Part shown: one piece after another, positions 21,190 to 31,264 of the stretch | Layout of the letters: every line of letters begins with the position of its first letter | Position numbering within the stretch: the first letter of the stretch is position 1 | From: Platanthera guangdongensis | Taxonomy: Eukaryota; Streptophyta; Magnoliopsida; Asparagales; Orchidaceae | NCBI GenBank assembly: GCA_039583875.1 | Contig: CM077153.1 | Span: 111,844,568 to 111,908,567 of the forward strand | Reading direction: 5' to 3' | DNA: 64,000 bases | Notes under the pieces: model-generated | Told to the model about the DNA's origin: nothing | Database searches by the model: none | What the model saw: the letters and a program-made list of their open reading frames with translations, nothing else | Translations under genes and position numbers: made by a program

Positions 21190-21480
21190 CGATCATCGAA
21201 GTTGTAACGATATCCCTAATGTGGCATAGTAGATCTTAACTCCCACCCTGTCCGTCCATAATACAGAGGCGGGGTCAGGTACTAGCCGGGATCCGAAGTT
21301 CAGAATCCTACCGCACTAGAGCCTGCAAGCTCCCACTACACGGCGTGAAATCTCCTCGCAGCACGTGGTATTCGTGGTGTTACGCTAATGAGAACAACTC
21401 TAGGGGAGGTTTTGCTGAACTCGGCGATGTCTCCTGATATTAGGCAACCGTTATTGATGTTTGGGAGAGAAAGAGAAAGC
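21190..21480. other. Conserved non-coding block upstream of TatB-1 pol end
   Basis: About 270 bp beginning near CATCGAAGTTGTAACGATATCCC and ending GATGTCTCCTGATATTAGG is closely conserved with TatB-2 (47210-47470) and, inverted, with TatB-3 (63760-64000). No open frame is conserved. Such preservation beside decayed genes suggests a cis function or simply recent common origin. Confidence 0.65.
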
Positions 21481-21703
21481 ATTAGGAAAAGTGTCAGTAT
21501 GAATCCTTTGATTAATGAAAGGCATTTGGAAAGCTAGCATAAGAAAGAAAAGAGAGTTCAAGGACGGAACTGTTTTTTGAAATCTTTCTTGCTTAGCATG
21601 CCAACTGTTATGCTTGAATAGATAAAACACTTGAAGAGGCATTAACAAGCAGTTTTTACTCAATGACTTTTGAAGAAGATACATAGAATAGAAAAGAGAA
21701 GGT

Positions 21704-22830
21704 CCAGGAATAGAACCGTTTGAGATCATCCCCACTCCATGTATGTGGCATATCCTCTCCCTCGTATGTTTGCAAGCGGTATGCGCCGTTTTTTAATGCT
21801 TCTTTGACAATGAAGGGGCCAGCCCAGTTCGAATTATGTTTTCCAACTGAACCAGCTCTTGCAGCAGCGTCAACTTTCTTGAGAACTAGATCTCCCACTT
21901 GAAAGTGTTTGATCCTCACGTTCAGATCAAAATAACAGGCCATCCTTCTTTTGACTTCCTCCTGCCTTATCGCTGCTTTTTCTCTAATTTTCTCAATGTG
22001 TTCCAAGCTGAATCTCGTTTCTTCATTATTCAGCTCAAGTCAGTCCTCAGTGTCTTGCCTTGCAAGCAGAACTCTGGGTGATGGGACTTCAAACTCAACT
22101 GGAATGAGGGCCTCTGGACCATGAGAAAGTTTGAACGGAGTCTCGCCAGTTGCGGATGAAGGTGTTGTTTTAAGTGTCCATAGGACTGATGGAAGTTGAT
22201 CAGCCCAGCTACCCTTGAGATTCTGCACTTTCTTCTTGAGTGAACTAAGGATCTGCTTGTTGGCTGTTTCAACTTGGCCATTGCTCCTGGGATGATGAAC
22301 TGATGCAAACCGCAGCTCTGTTCCGATCTGCTTGCAATATCATCTCTGAGTTGTTGAACTGTGGCCCGTTGTCGGTGATTATAGTCATAAGTATTCCATG
22401 TCGGCAGACAATCTCTCCCCATAGGAAATTCTTGATGACCTGAGTTGTTGAGTTTGCCAATGCCTTTGCTTCAATCCACTTGCTGAAGTAGTCGATCATC
22501 ACGATGATGAAACGCCATTGTCCGCTTGCCATGGGAAAAGGACCAATGAGATCCGTCCCCCAAACTACAAAGGGCCAAGGAGTTATAATTGATCTGAGTG
22601 ACTGAGCTGCCTGGTGTTGAAGTGGAGCAAATTTCTGGCATCAAACACAGTTTCTATTGTAAGCCTCAAAGTCTCTCTTCATGGTGGGCCAGAAATATCC
22701 CTGTTGCAGGATTCGTCTTTCTAGAGTTCTTGCTCCCGAGTGACTTCCACACTCTCCTGAATGAACTTCTTGCAAAACAACGGGAGCTTCTTCTTCTGAA
22801 ACACATCGGGCCATGGTAGAGAGGAATGTT
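21704..22830 (-). pseudogene. pol: TatB-1 integrase
   Basis: Reading leftward: zinc finger residues in VHSGECGSHSGARTLE and a final Cys region, core motifs FIIVMIDYFSKWIEAKAL and IITDNGPQFNN, a frameshift after about 22290, then WADQLPSVLWTLKTTPSS and TGETPFKLSHGPEAL. The C-terminal part has HFQVGDLVLKKVDAAARAG, NWAGPF and TYEGEDMPHTWSGDDLKRFYS. The usual TGA is TGG here, so the frame runs on to 21656. Confidence 0.85.
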
Positions 22831-23855
22831 CTTCTGTAGAGGATTCCTGCCACTAAGTAATAATGAGCTGCTTGTATTCTGAACGTTTTCTGGTCTTTAA
22901 CTGAATGGTGAAAATCTCCTGTTGACAGATAGAGAATGAATGGGTCCATCCAGGAGGGACGTTGATCAACCTGCATCAATTCTCCTTCCTCCACTGTCGT
23001 GCAGAAGAGCTCGGAAATTGTTCCTCCTGAGAGCAGTCCATACTTAGCAAGAACATCTGCCTCCTCATTTTCTGTTCTAGAGATGTGCTCAATGGTAAAG
23101 CTTTTGAATTTGCCGATCTCTATTTTCACAAGAGCCAGATACTTCTTCAAGATCGCTTCTCTTGTCTCAAAATTTCCAAGAACTTGCGACGCCATTACCA
23201 GAGAATCAGTTTTGATATGAACATGATCAATTCCGAGTTCCCTTGCAAGTCTAAAGCCTACAAGCAAAGCTTCATACTCGGCCTGGTTATTGGTTACTGG
23301 AAAATAAAACTTGATGGCCTGCTCCAGTTTGACGCCGTTTGGGTTGATCAGAACCATTCCTGCTCCAGAAGAACTTCTACCTAAGGCACCATCAACATAG
23401 ATGTTCCAAGCCAAAGGTGACCTTTCTGCTTGATCAGAACTGGACTCTGCTATGTCGATCAGGAAGTCTGCTAGAACTTGAGATTTGATGGCTGTCTTGG
23501 GCACATAAGAGATTGCAAATTCACTTAACTCTATTGCCCATTTGGCTAATCTGCCAGAATGCTCCGGTTTCTCCAACACACTTTTCAAAGGTTGATCAGT
23601 AACAACTTGAATCGAGTGCGCTTAGAAATACGGACGGAGTCTGCGAGCTGACATTACTAGTGCCAAGGCTAACTTCTCAAGAATTGGGTACCGTGTCTCG
23701 ACACTCTTCAGAATATGGCTAATATAGTAGATCGGGAACTGTTTCCTGCTTTCTTCTCAAAGAAGAACAGAGCTGACAGCCTCAAGGCCAACTCCTAAGT
23801 ATAAGAAAAGCATCTCCCCTGGTCGGGGACTCTGAAGCAGAGGTGTTGAAGTTAA
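22831..23855 (-). pseudogene. pol: TatB-1 RNase H and second (archaeal-type) RNase H
   Basis: The first RNase H ends near PEHSGRLAKWAIELSEFAI and QVLADFLID. The second, diagnostic of the Tat clade, begins NIYVDGALGRSSSGAGMVL (first Asp) and runs through NNQAEYEALLVGFRLAREL (Glu) and HIKTDSLVMASQVLGNFET (Asp) to ISRTENEEADVLAKYG (Asp). The second domain looks intact from 23430 to 22990; the first has an early stop near 23622. Confidence 0.87.
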
Positions 23856-25409
23856 TTACTTCTTCAGCTGCTCAAAGGCCTGGGAACATTCTTTTGTCCA
23901 TTCAAACTTAGATGCTCCTCGAAGAGTTTTAATGAATGGAGCACTCCTATCTCCAACCCGAGAGAGGAACCTTGCAAGACTTGATAACCTCCCCCCTAAC
24001 TGCTGAACTTCCTTAGGCGAACGAGGGGTAGGCATATCAAGAATAGCTTTTACTTTATCGGGATTGGGGGCAAGTCCCTCTGGAGTAAGGAGATGACCAA
24101 TGAACTTCCCCTTGCTCGCCCCAAAGGTGCATTTTAACGGGTTGAGCTTCATTTTATATCTACGCAGAGTAGCGAACATCTCTGCTAGATCTTGCAAGTG
24201 CAGCGAAAACGACTTACTTTTGATCAAGAGGTCGTCTACATACACTTCTAAGTTTCTTCCCTTCTGATGCTTAAACACACGGTCCATCATGTGTTGATAA
24301 ATTGCACCAGCATTTTTAAGCCCAAAGGGCATCACAAGATAGCAGTAGCAACCATCATTGGTAATGAATGACGTATGAGGAACGTCAGGCTTATGCATTG
24401 TTATCTGGTGATAACTAGAAAATGCATCTAAGAAACTCATGCAAGAACTCTAGAAAGATGGATCAACATTAAGGTGGTGGCATGCGACATCCGGATCCAC
24501 CCCTGACATATCTTCTGCTGACCAGGCAAAGACATCCATGTTCTTCAACAAGCAGGAGATCAGCTCGGCCTTTTGATCTTCAGGAAGCTCCGAGTTGATG
24601 GAGAGCTTTCTCTCCTCCCCCTCAGTAATGGGGACTCCTTGCGTCACCTGGGTAGGTTCCAGGTGAGCTCCACTATCAGCAGCAGCTTCTGAATTTGGAG
24701 AGGCTTCTACAGCTGCTACTGGAGCAAGGGAAGGGCTGGCATCAACCATGTTGACAGTGCGGACATAGCACTGCCTTGCTCGCCTTGGGTCATTCATAAC
24801 CCGGCACATCCGTCCATCAGCGAAGAACATGATTGCAAGGTGGTAGGTTGAAACCACCGCTTGATACTTGTTCAATAGAGGCCTGCCGAAGATGGCATGA
24901 TAGCTACTGGGAGCGTCAACCACTATGAATTGAAATTGCTTAGTTGCCCCTCCAAGCTTTACAGGCAGGATGACGCATCCCTCAACTTCTTTTCTCTCCC
25001 CTGAGAAGCCATAGAGTGGCCCTTCGGTGGAAAGCAGAGGCTTTCTAGTCTTCAGGGCCTCAAAAGTTGATTTGAACAGCAAGTTGACTGAGCTTCCAGT
25101 GTCAACAAGAATCCTATCAACTGTGAAATCCCCAATAACAGCCTTGATCACCACTGCATCGTCGAACAAATTTGTTGTTTGGGGTAGATCAGCTGTGCCA
25201 AAGGTGACGACCTCACTTGGAGGAGCAACGGAAGACGTAGAGGCCACCTCTGCTCGAGTGACCCTTGAGATTGAAGATTTTTGAGTAGACTCGGTTCCTG
25301 CTCCACCATGGATAAAGAAGAGGCATCCTAGAACTCCTTCGTCATCTACGTCAAAGCACTCAACCGGGACATTGATCGGCCCCAGACGGCCTTCGTCCTC
25401 GACCTCCAC
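23856..25409 (-). pseudogene. pol: TatB-1 protease and reverse transcriptase
   Basis: The aspartic protease site DTGSS is at 25089-25103, followed by FIVVDAPSSYHAIFGRPLL. RT retains SFLDAFSSYHQI, PFGLKNAGAIYQHMMDRVF, the catalytic YVDD at 24231-24242, and FIGHLLTPEGL. Compared with TatB-2 and TatB-3, about 85 codons are missing at 24440-24450, including the KKPGGKWRMCVDF motif, so RT cannot be functional. A TAG also marks this junction. Confidence 0.88.
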
Positions 25410-26933
25410 ACATTCCTGATAAGTTTCAGCTACTTATTTGCCTTTGGAGGTGGATGGCTTTGATGACGAATCTTTCTTGCTCAAGTCAATCTTGCCCTCG
25501 GCAAGCAGCTTCTCTATTAGTGCGAAGGGCCTTGCAATCGTCGGTCAGGTGGCCCTTCTCTTTGTGGAACTGGCAGAAGTGTGCATTGTTCCTTGGCCTC
25601 CACTATATCTGAGGCCCTTGCTTCTTTTCTTCCAATCTCTTTTGCAAGATTTGGATGACTTTGTCAAGGTCTAGACCTGCAATTTCCTCCATGGGATCAG
25701 CATCACATTGTCTCGGAGCAAGCAGGGCTGCTTGCTGGAGGATAGGAAGTGCTTGTAACGAAATGGCGGGAGTCGCGGCCAATGGCAGTCTCTGCTCCTG
25801 AAACTGTTGATGGCCAAGAAAAGGTTTCTTATGGCGGAAATTCCGGCCTCTTTAAGAATGACGCTGGAAATCTGGGCGAGGGGGCTTGCTGTGGGAAGAA
25901 GAACCGGAAGCATCCCTTCCTTCAGCCTTAGCTGTCAGGAATGAAACATAAGTTGGATTGGCGTTCTCGCCTTCTATGAAGCAGTTGACCATGGCGATCA
26001 GCTCTTGGTATGTCTCAGGTGCCTTTGCTGTAGCTTTAAATTTCAAGGGGCCTTCCCGGAGGCCATGGATCAAGGCAACCTTGTAGTAGTCGGGGTTCAC
26101 ATTCCTTACACCTTGGATCTCCTTTTGAAAGCGATTAACGAATCGAGCAACTGATTTGTTGTCACTTTGCTTGATTTCGAAGAGAGCGGCTGGTCCATCT
26201 TTCCTCTTTCTTGAGGTAGCAAACCTCAGCAACAACTCGCTGCGAAGCTCAGCGAAGGAAGAGATTGTGCCCGAAGTCAGCTCATAGAACCACTCTCTTG
26301 CCTGTCCTTCGAGAGTGGTTACCAAGAGTTTGCACTTGATAGCGTCAGAGAGGCATCTCAAAGCAACTGCCCCTTCAAACGCTTGGAGGTGGGAGACTAG
26401 ATCAGTCTCCCCTGAATAGAATGGAATGTGAGGTTCTCTGAAGTTGTTCGGAGCCGACTCCCATCGGACTCGATCAATGAAGGGAGACGGGGTCTCGAAC
26501 TCAGTAGGGTAGAAGTGGCGGACTGAAGCTGGGGAGTCCGCGGGCTCGGCGGACTGGCGATCAACAAAATGGAGCTGGCGGGCAGGAGTGCCCCTGGCAG
26601 CTTCTCTGAAGAAATTCCTGAATGAGGCGAACTGCTCCTACTGAGGGCGCAGAGGGGCAGCGGACTGGACAGGATCCGAGGAGTGACTGGCGACTGCCGA
26701 AGAGGAGTTCGGCGAGCTAGAGTCTGGCGGACTGGCAAGTCCGCGGGCTCTACTGCGGCCTGGGGAGCGAGCCGCTGAGTCAAAACAAGCAGGGCTTGGC
26801 TGATCGTGTCAAGATGCTGGTCAGTCTGCCTGCGGGATTGCTCGGCCTCAAAGCGAGCTTACTCAATTGCATCCCAGAGAGAATCCTCCGAAGAACTGGA
26901 GCGGTCTGAAGAGCGGGCTCGGCGGTCTGACAT
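25410..26933 (-). pseudogene. gag: TatB-1 gag
   Basis: The ATG at 26933 (MSDRRARSSDRSSSSED) is 31 bp from the primer site. The Pro/Gln-rich N-terminal part has a stop (26859-26861) and a frameshift near 26685. The gag core is readable at 26361-25852 with CLSDAIKCKLLVTTLEGQ, REWFYEL, RFATSRKRKDGPAALFEI and NPDYYKVALIHGLREGPLK. The zinc-knuckle part (25600-25540) is frameshifted. Confidence 0.85.
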
Positions 26934-26963
26934 GTTTGTGCGCTGAATTCAAAATGATACTCG

Positions 26964-26982
26964 AATCTGAAGGTCGCGTGTT
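26964..26982 (-). other. Primer-binding site of TatB-1 (internal tRNA-Phe type)
   Basis: Plus strand AATCTGAAGGTCGCGTGTT, 18 of 19 identical to tRNA-Phe 37-55, then AAC, then the LTR at 26986. Confidence 0.65.
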
Positions 26983-26985
26983 AAC

Positions 26986-27752
26986 TGTTTATGCACAAAA
27001 ATGCAAAGGGGTTCGAGCACCACCAGCCAACGGTTCGAGCACAAGGGAAAAGAATGGAGAGGAGAGACTTCGAGTAGCAATCTACTAAGCAGAAGAGAGC
27101 CAGAAGAACAGCAGGGCCGTGAGCCACGGCAACAACAGACTCGCTCGTTGCGGCCTGAATGCTTCTCTTGCAACGGGCTTTTCTTTTACTGAAGAAGGGT
27201 TTGGTTACAAGTGAATGAAAAACGAAGACAAGAGCTGAGCAAGTTGGAGTCTGCAAAGCGCAAGATTCGAGTCCGCAGCCTTTAACAAGTAGGCTCCTGG
27301 GCATGAGTCAGCGTGCTTTGGGTGCACCACCTCCCCCCTATTTATAGGATGGGGGGCCTGCCCAAATGGGCAGGGCTAAAATAACCGACTTCCCGGGGTA
27401 CAGGAGAACTGGGCAGCAGTCACGGGAAGTAAAAAGAAAGAACATGCCAGTCCGCGCAGAAGGGGCGGACTGGGCTCGCGGGCTGGAGCTTCCATCAACT
27501 GCTACTAGGTGCAATCCTGCTTGAGGACGGCGGCCTGGGCGGACGGGACACTGCGTCCGCCGACGTAGAGAATCCAGAGGTCCGAAGGCATGGCGGACTG
27601 GCGAACAGAGTGTTGAGTCCGCCGCTGGAGGATCATCCTTGGTGGCCGATTGCTGCTGCTTTGCCGGACTGGACGGACTGCCTAATTGAGTCCGCGGTTA
27701 GTGAAGAGGAGGTCTTGGCATCTTGCAGGTGTTGCGGACTGAGGGGTTAACA
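26986..27752 (-). repeat. TatB-1 5' LTR
   Basis: Pairs with 14590-15358. The minus-strand TATAAATA is at 27339-27346 and would drive the gag-pol transcript. It ends GGGGTTAACA followed by the CTCGC flank. Confidence 0.9.
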
Positions 27753-28588
27753 CTCGCATTCGCTACTAAAGATGAAACGTGATTCCTTTTCCAAGAGGTG
27801 AGTTAGCAGCTTTGTTATTTTTGAAAAGTTTTGAATGAAACGTCGGTAAAAGCCCGCATGGCCTAATAAACTCCTAATAGATTTTACGTTTGTTGGTTGT
27901 GGAAGTTTTTCTATGATTTCTATCTTGGCCTTATCCACCTCCATCCCCTTAGACGAAATCATATGGCCGAGGACCAAACCTCCTCGAACCATAAAGTTGC
28001 ATTTTTCCCAATTTAAAACAAGGCTTGTGTCCTCGCACCGTTGGAGGACACGATCTAGATTGTGAAGGCAATTGGGAAAAGAGCGTCCGAAAACAGAAAA
28101 GTCATCCATAAAGACATAATAATGTCTTTTACTAGCTCGCCAAAGATCGCTAACATACATCTTTCGAATGTAGCTGACGCATTGCAGAGTCCAAATGGCA
28201 TTCTTAGGTATGCGAAGGTGCCAAACGGGCAAGTAAAAGTTATTTTTTCTTGATCATCGGGGGAAATGGGGATTTCGAAAAACCTCGATAAACCATCAAG
28301 AAAACAATAATATGGATGACCGGATAAACGCTCTAAAATCTGGTCCAGAAACGGTAGTGGGAAATGGACCTTGCGGGTGACATCATTTAGTTTTCTATAA
28401 TCGATGCACACTTGCCAACCCGTAACAGTACGAGTTGGGACGAGCTCGTTATGCTCATTCGCCACTATGGTTAGACCGCCCTTCTTAGGCACGACATGCA
28501 CGGGACTAACCCATGCATTGTCCGAAATACAGTAGATAATCCCCGCATCTAATAACTTAATAATCTCGGCATTAACGACGTCTTTCAT
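27753..28588 (-). pseudogene. pol: Ath-1 reverse transcriptase
   Basis: The frame from 28588 (MKDVVNAEIIKLLDAGIIY) has WVSPVHVVPKKGG, WQVCIDYRKLND (Asp), FFEIPISPDDQEKITFTCPF and LRMPFGLCNASATFERCM. A frameshift near 28125 moves to another frame with the catalytic FMDD (28101-28112), LNWEKCNFMV and LGHMISSKGMEVD. The frame continues into TatB-1 at 27752; RNase H resumes at 14589. Confidence 0.88.
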
Positions 28589-29695
28589 GTTTGGGTTAAG
28601 ACGACGCTGCGGCTGAATTGTTTTGCGGCAATTATCGTTAAGAAATATCTTATGGGTGCAAAAGGAGGGGTTAATCCCCTTTAAGTCAGAGATTTGTCAC
28701 GCAATTGCGTGGCGATGTTTAAGTATAACTTCCAATAAATCGGAAGTCTCCGAATCACTCAAGTCCGAAGAAATAATAACGGGAAGCGTATCGCCTAAAA
28801 AAGCGTATTTGAGTGATTCGGGTAAGGGTTTGAGGTCTAAGATGGGCGGTTTTTCTAGGGAGTTTTTAATTCCTATGTCTTTCTTACCAATTGGTTCGAA
28901 AGACAAGTCTATAGAGGTATCCTCATCGCATGTAAAATTTTCAAGCGCATAAATATCGTCGTTTAAAAATACGGACTCGAAATGGGATAAGAACGATCTC
29001 CAAAAAAGGTTTCTAAAGAATAGCAGAAATCGTCACTCGATGACAAATTGTTCATCGAGTGATTAATAGAGAAAGTAACCTGATCTTCTCCTAACCGGAG
29101 GAGAAGACTACCATTACGAACATCTATTAGTGCGCGGGAGGTGGCGAGAAAAGGGCGACCGAGTATTATTGGTACCTTGGCGTCCTCCTCAATGTCTAAG
29201 ATGACGAAGTCTATCGGAAAGGTAAACTTGTCTACTCAGGCAAGGACGTCCTCCACTAGCTCGATACGGAAATTAACCGAGCGATCCGCTAATTAGATGT
29301 GCATATTCGTAGGACTAGGAGTACCCAAACCTAAACGTTGAAAGAGCGAGAACGACATCAGATTAATGCTAGCCCCTAAATCAGCTAAGGCGTATTTTAC
29401 TAATATATTGCCAAAAGACACGGGATGGAAAACTGTCCCGAGTAATTTTGTTTTGTAGGCAATTTATTAGTAAGTGCCGCCGAGCAGACAACGTTGAGAG
29501 AAACATGCGAAATATCCTCTAATTTACAGTTATTAGAAAGTACTTCTTTTAAAAATTTCGCATATTTGGGCATTTGCGAGATAGCCTCGCAAAAAGGAAC
29601 ATTAATATGAATTTGTTTTAATAATAAAATAAATTTTTAGTATTGCGCGTCCTTACGCTCGTTATCTAATTTATGCGGATACAGTAAGACCTTGT
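28589..29695 (-). pseudogene. pol: Ath-1 protease and linker to RT
   Basis: The Athila-type aspartic protease core ALADLGASINLM is on the minus strand at about 29362-29394. It is followed by LADRSVNFRIELVEDVLA and [20 protein letters not shown] near 29130. Stops interrupt it (for example after NMHI, about 29295). A linker at 28906-28697 has KPLPESLKYAFLGDTLPVIISS, typical before RT. Confidence 0.82.
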
Positions 29696-31115
29696 TTAAA
29701 ATAAATTTTCATTTAAAATTGGTAAAGGTGGCGTAATCGAAGAAGATGGAAGAGGGGTCGGAGGTAAAATATGTACCTGCGGATCGATCCGTTTTGGATC
29801 GATCACCTCCTTTCCGCTATGGAGGGTTATAACATTGGCGTTCTCCCGAGGGTTGGGCTCCGTGTTTCCCGGCAGTGCCCCGAGCGCGTGCTCGGACATC
29901 ATTCTCGCCCGCTGTCCAACCTGTTGTTCAAGGGTATTTACCGATCAGGTGATGTTCCAGATATTTGATTCGTTGGACGCTATATATTTAGAAAAATTCT
30001 TCTCCATCGGGGAGAGTTTTGGAAGAGGGGGAGGCTGCAGAAATCCGGGCGCATAAGAAATAGTGGGATGCTGAGCATTGTTCGGATTGCTCCAAGAAAA
30101 ATTGGGGTGATTCCTCCAACCCGGATTATAGTTATTACTATACGAGTTGTTGTTGGGGTTGAAGGAAGGACGACCCGCATTTCCTACGAAGTCCATGAAC
30201 TCTTCAGCCACAAAGACATTAGGGGGGAATAAAACAAGGTGGAGTGGAGGAGGCAGTAGATATCTCCGCCACCTGCTTTGTTAACCTTTCAACTTGAATG
30301 GTTAAGAGAGCAGTGGCATCCACTTCAAAAAGGCTGGCCGCCGGCTTTGGGCATCCCCACGGGACGTTCCATTGATAGGCGTTCATAGCTATCTCTTCGA
30401 ATAAAGCCTGGGCGGCCTCGGGGGTTTTGTTATTCAACGTACCCCCCGCATCCGCGTCAATCATTTGACGCGTCTGAAAATTAAGGCCGTTATAAAAAAT
30501 CTGTACCTGCAACCACGTCGGCAGCGCGTGGTGCGGGCACCGACGGAGGAACTCCTTAAACTGTTCCCAAGTCCCATAAAGAGACTCAGGATCGTTTTGC
30601 ACAAACGAAGAAATGTCTGCCCGCAACTTTATAGTTTTTGCGGGTGATACATCCTCGCGGGAGGGAATTCAACCATGCCTTAGCTTTGGACTTAAGGGAA
30701 AAAGGAAATAGGCGCAAGCGAATGGTGTCATCAGTGACGCCATTAATCTTGAAGGTGTCGCATATTTCCAAAAAGTTGGACAAGTGGATATTCGGGTCCT
30801 CATCCGGGCAGTCCACCGAACTGCACGGCATTTTGGACCATTTGAATGCACTTGATTTTATTTCAAAATTATTATTCGCCATCGTAGGGCAAACAATACT
30901 AGACCCAGTATCGTCCAAATTCGGCCGGACGTAATAAGACATTGTACGCTCGGCGGCCACGTTCGGATTAGGGTCGGCCATTACTACGACAGAGGGTTTT
31001 CCGATAGATTCTTCGTGGTCTAAAGAAAGAATTCGGCGTTGAGATCGAATACGTGCAAGGGAGCGTTCAATCTCAGGGTCGAAGTCAAAATCTTCAGACT
31101 CGGATGGTTGTCCAC
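29696..31115 (-). pseudogene. gag: Ath-1 gag
   Basis: Coding seems to begin upstream of the Met at 30981, because the same frame holds ESEDFDFDPEIERSLAR near 31090. The core has NFEIKSSAFK, NIHLSNFLEICDTFKINGV, IRLRLFPFSLKSKAKAWLNSLP, then a frameshift near 30640, WEQFKEFLRRCPHHALP and IDADAGGTLNNKTPE. A second shift near 30215 leads to YNPGWRNHPNFSWSNPN. Exact start not determined. Confidence 0.85.
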
Positions 31116-31242
31116 GGGTTATACACCATAAAAAAAATTAAAATGAAAGAAACTTTTTTTTGTTTTTGTTTGTTTTTTCGTTATTTTCGAAAATAAGTAA
31201 AAGTAATAGACTCCAGAATTCGGAATAACAACTCAAGAGAGT

Positions 31243-31259
31243 CCCGGGCAACGGCACCA
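31243..31259 (-). other. Primer-binding site of Ath-1 (tRNA-Asp-like)
   Basis: The minus strand reads TGGTGCCGTTGCCCGGG, five bases from the LTR end. This is close to the tRNA-Asp-complementary TGGCGCCGTTGCCGGGG usual for Athila, with two changes. Confidence 0.8.
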
Positions 31260-31264
31260 AAAAC

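Larger units (their letters stand above)
14590..27752 (-). mobile_element. TatB-1: full-structure Tat-like LTR retrotransposon with antisense genes
   Basis: LTRs are 14590-15358 and 26986-27752. Flanks are CTCAC (14585-14589) and CTCGC (27753-27757), a 4 of 5 target duplication. Sense strand is minus. From the right come the primer site, gag, protease, RT, RNase H, second RNase H and integrase (end about 21704). A 1.9-kb convergent zone follows, then aORF2 and aORF1 on plus, then the polypurine tract. The extra RNase H domain and antisense genes place it in the Tat clade. Stops, frameshifts and an RT deletion make it inactive. It sits in Ath-1 pol. Confidence 0.92.
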
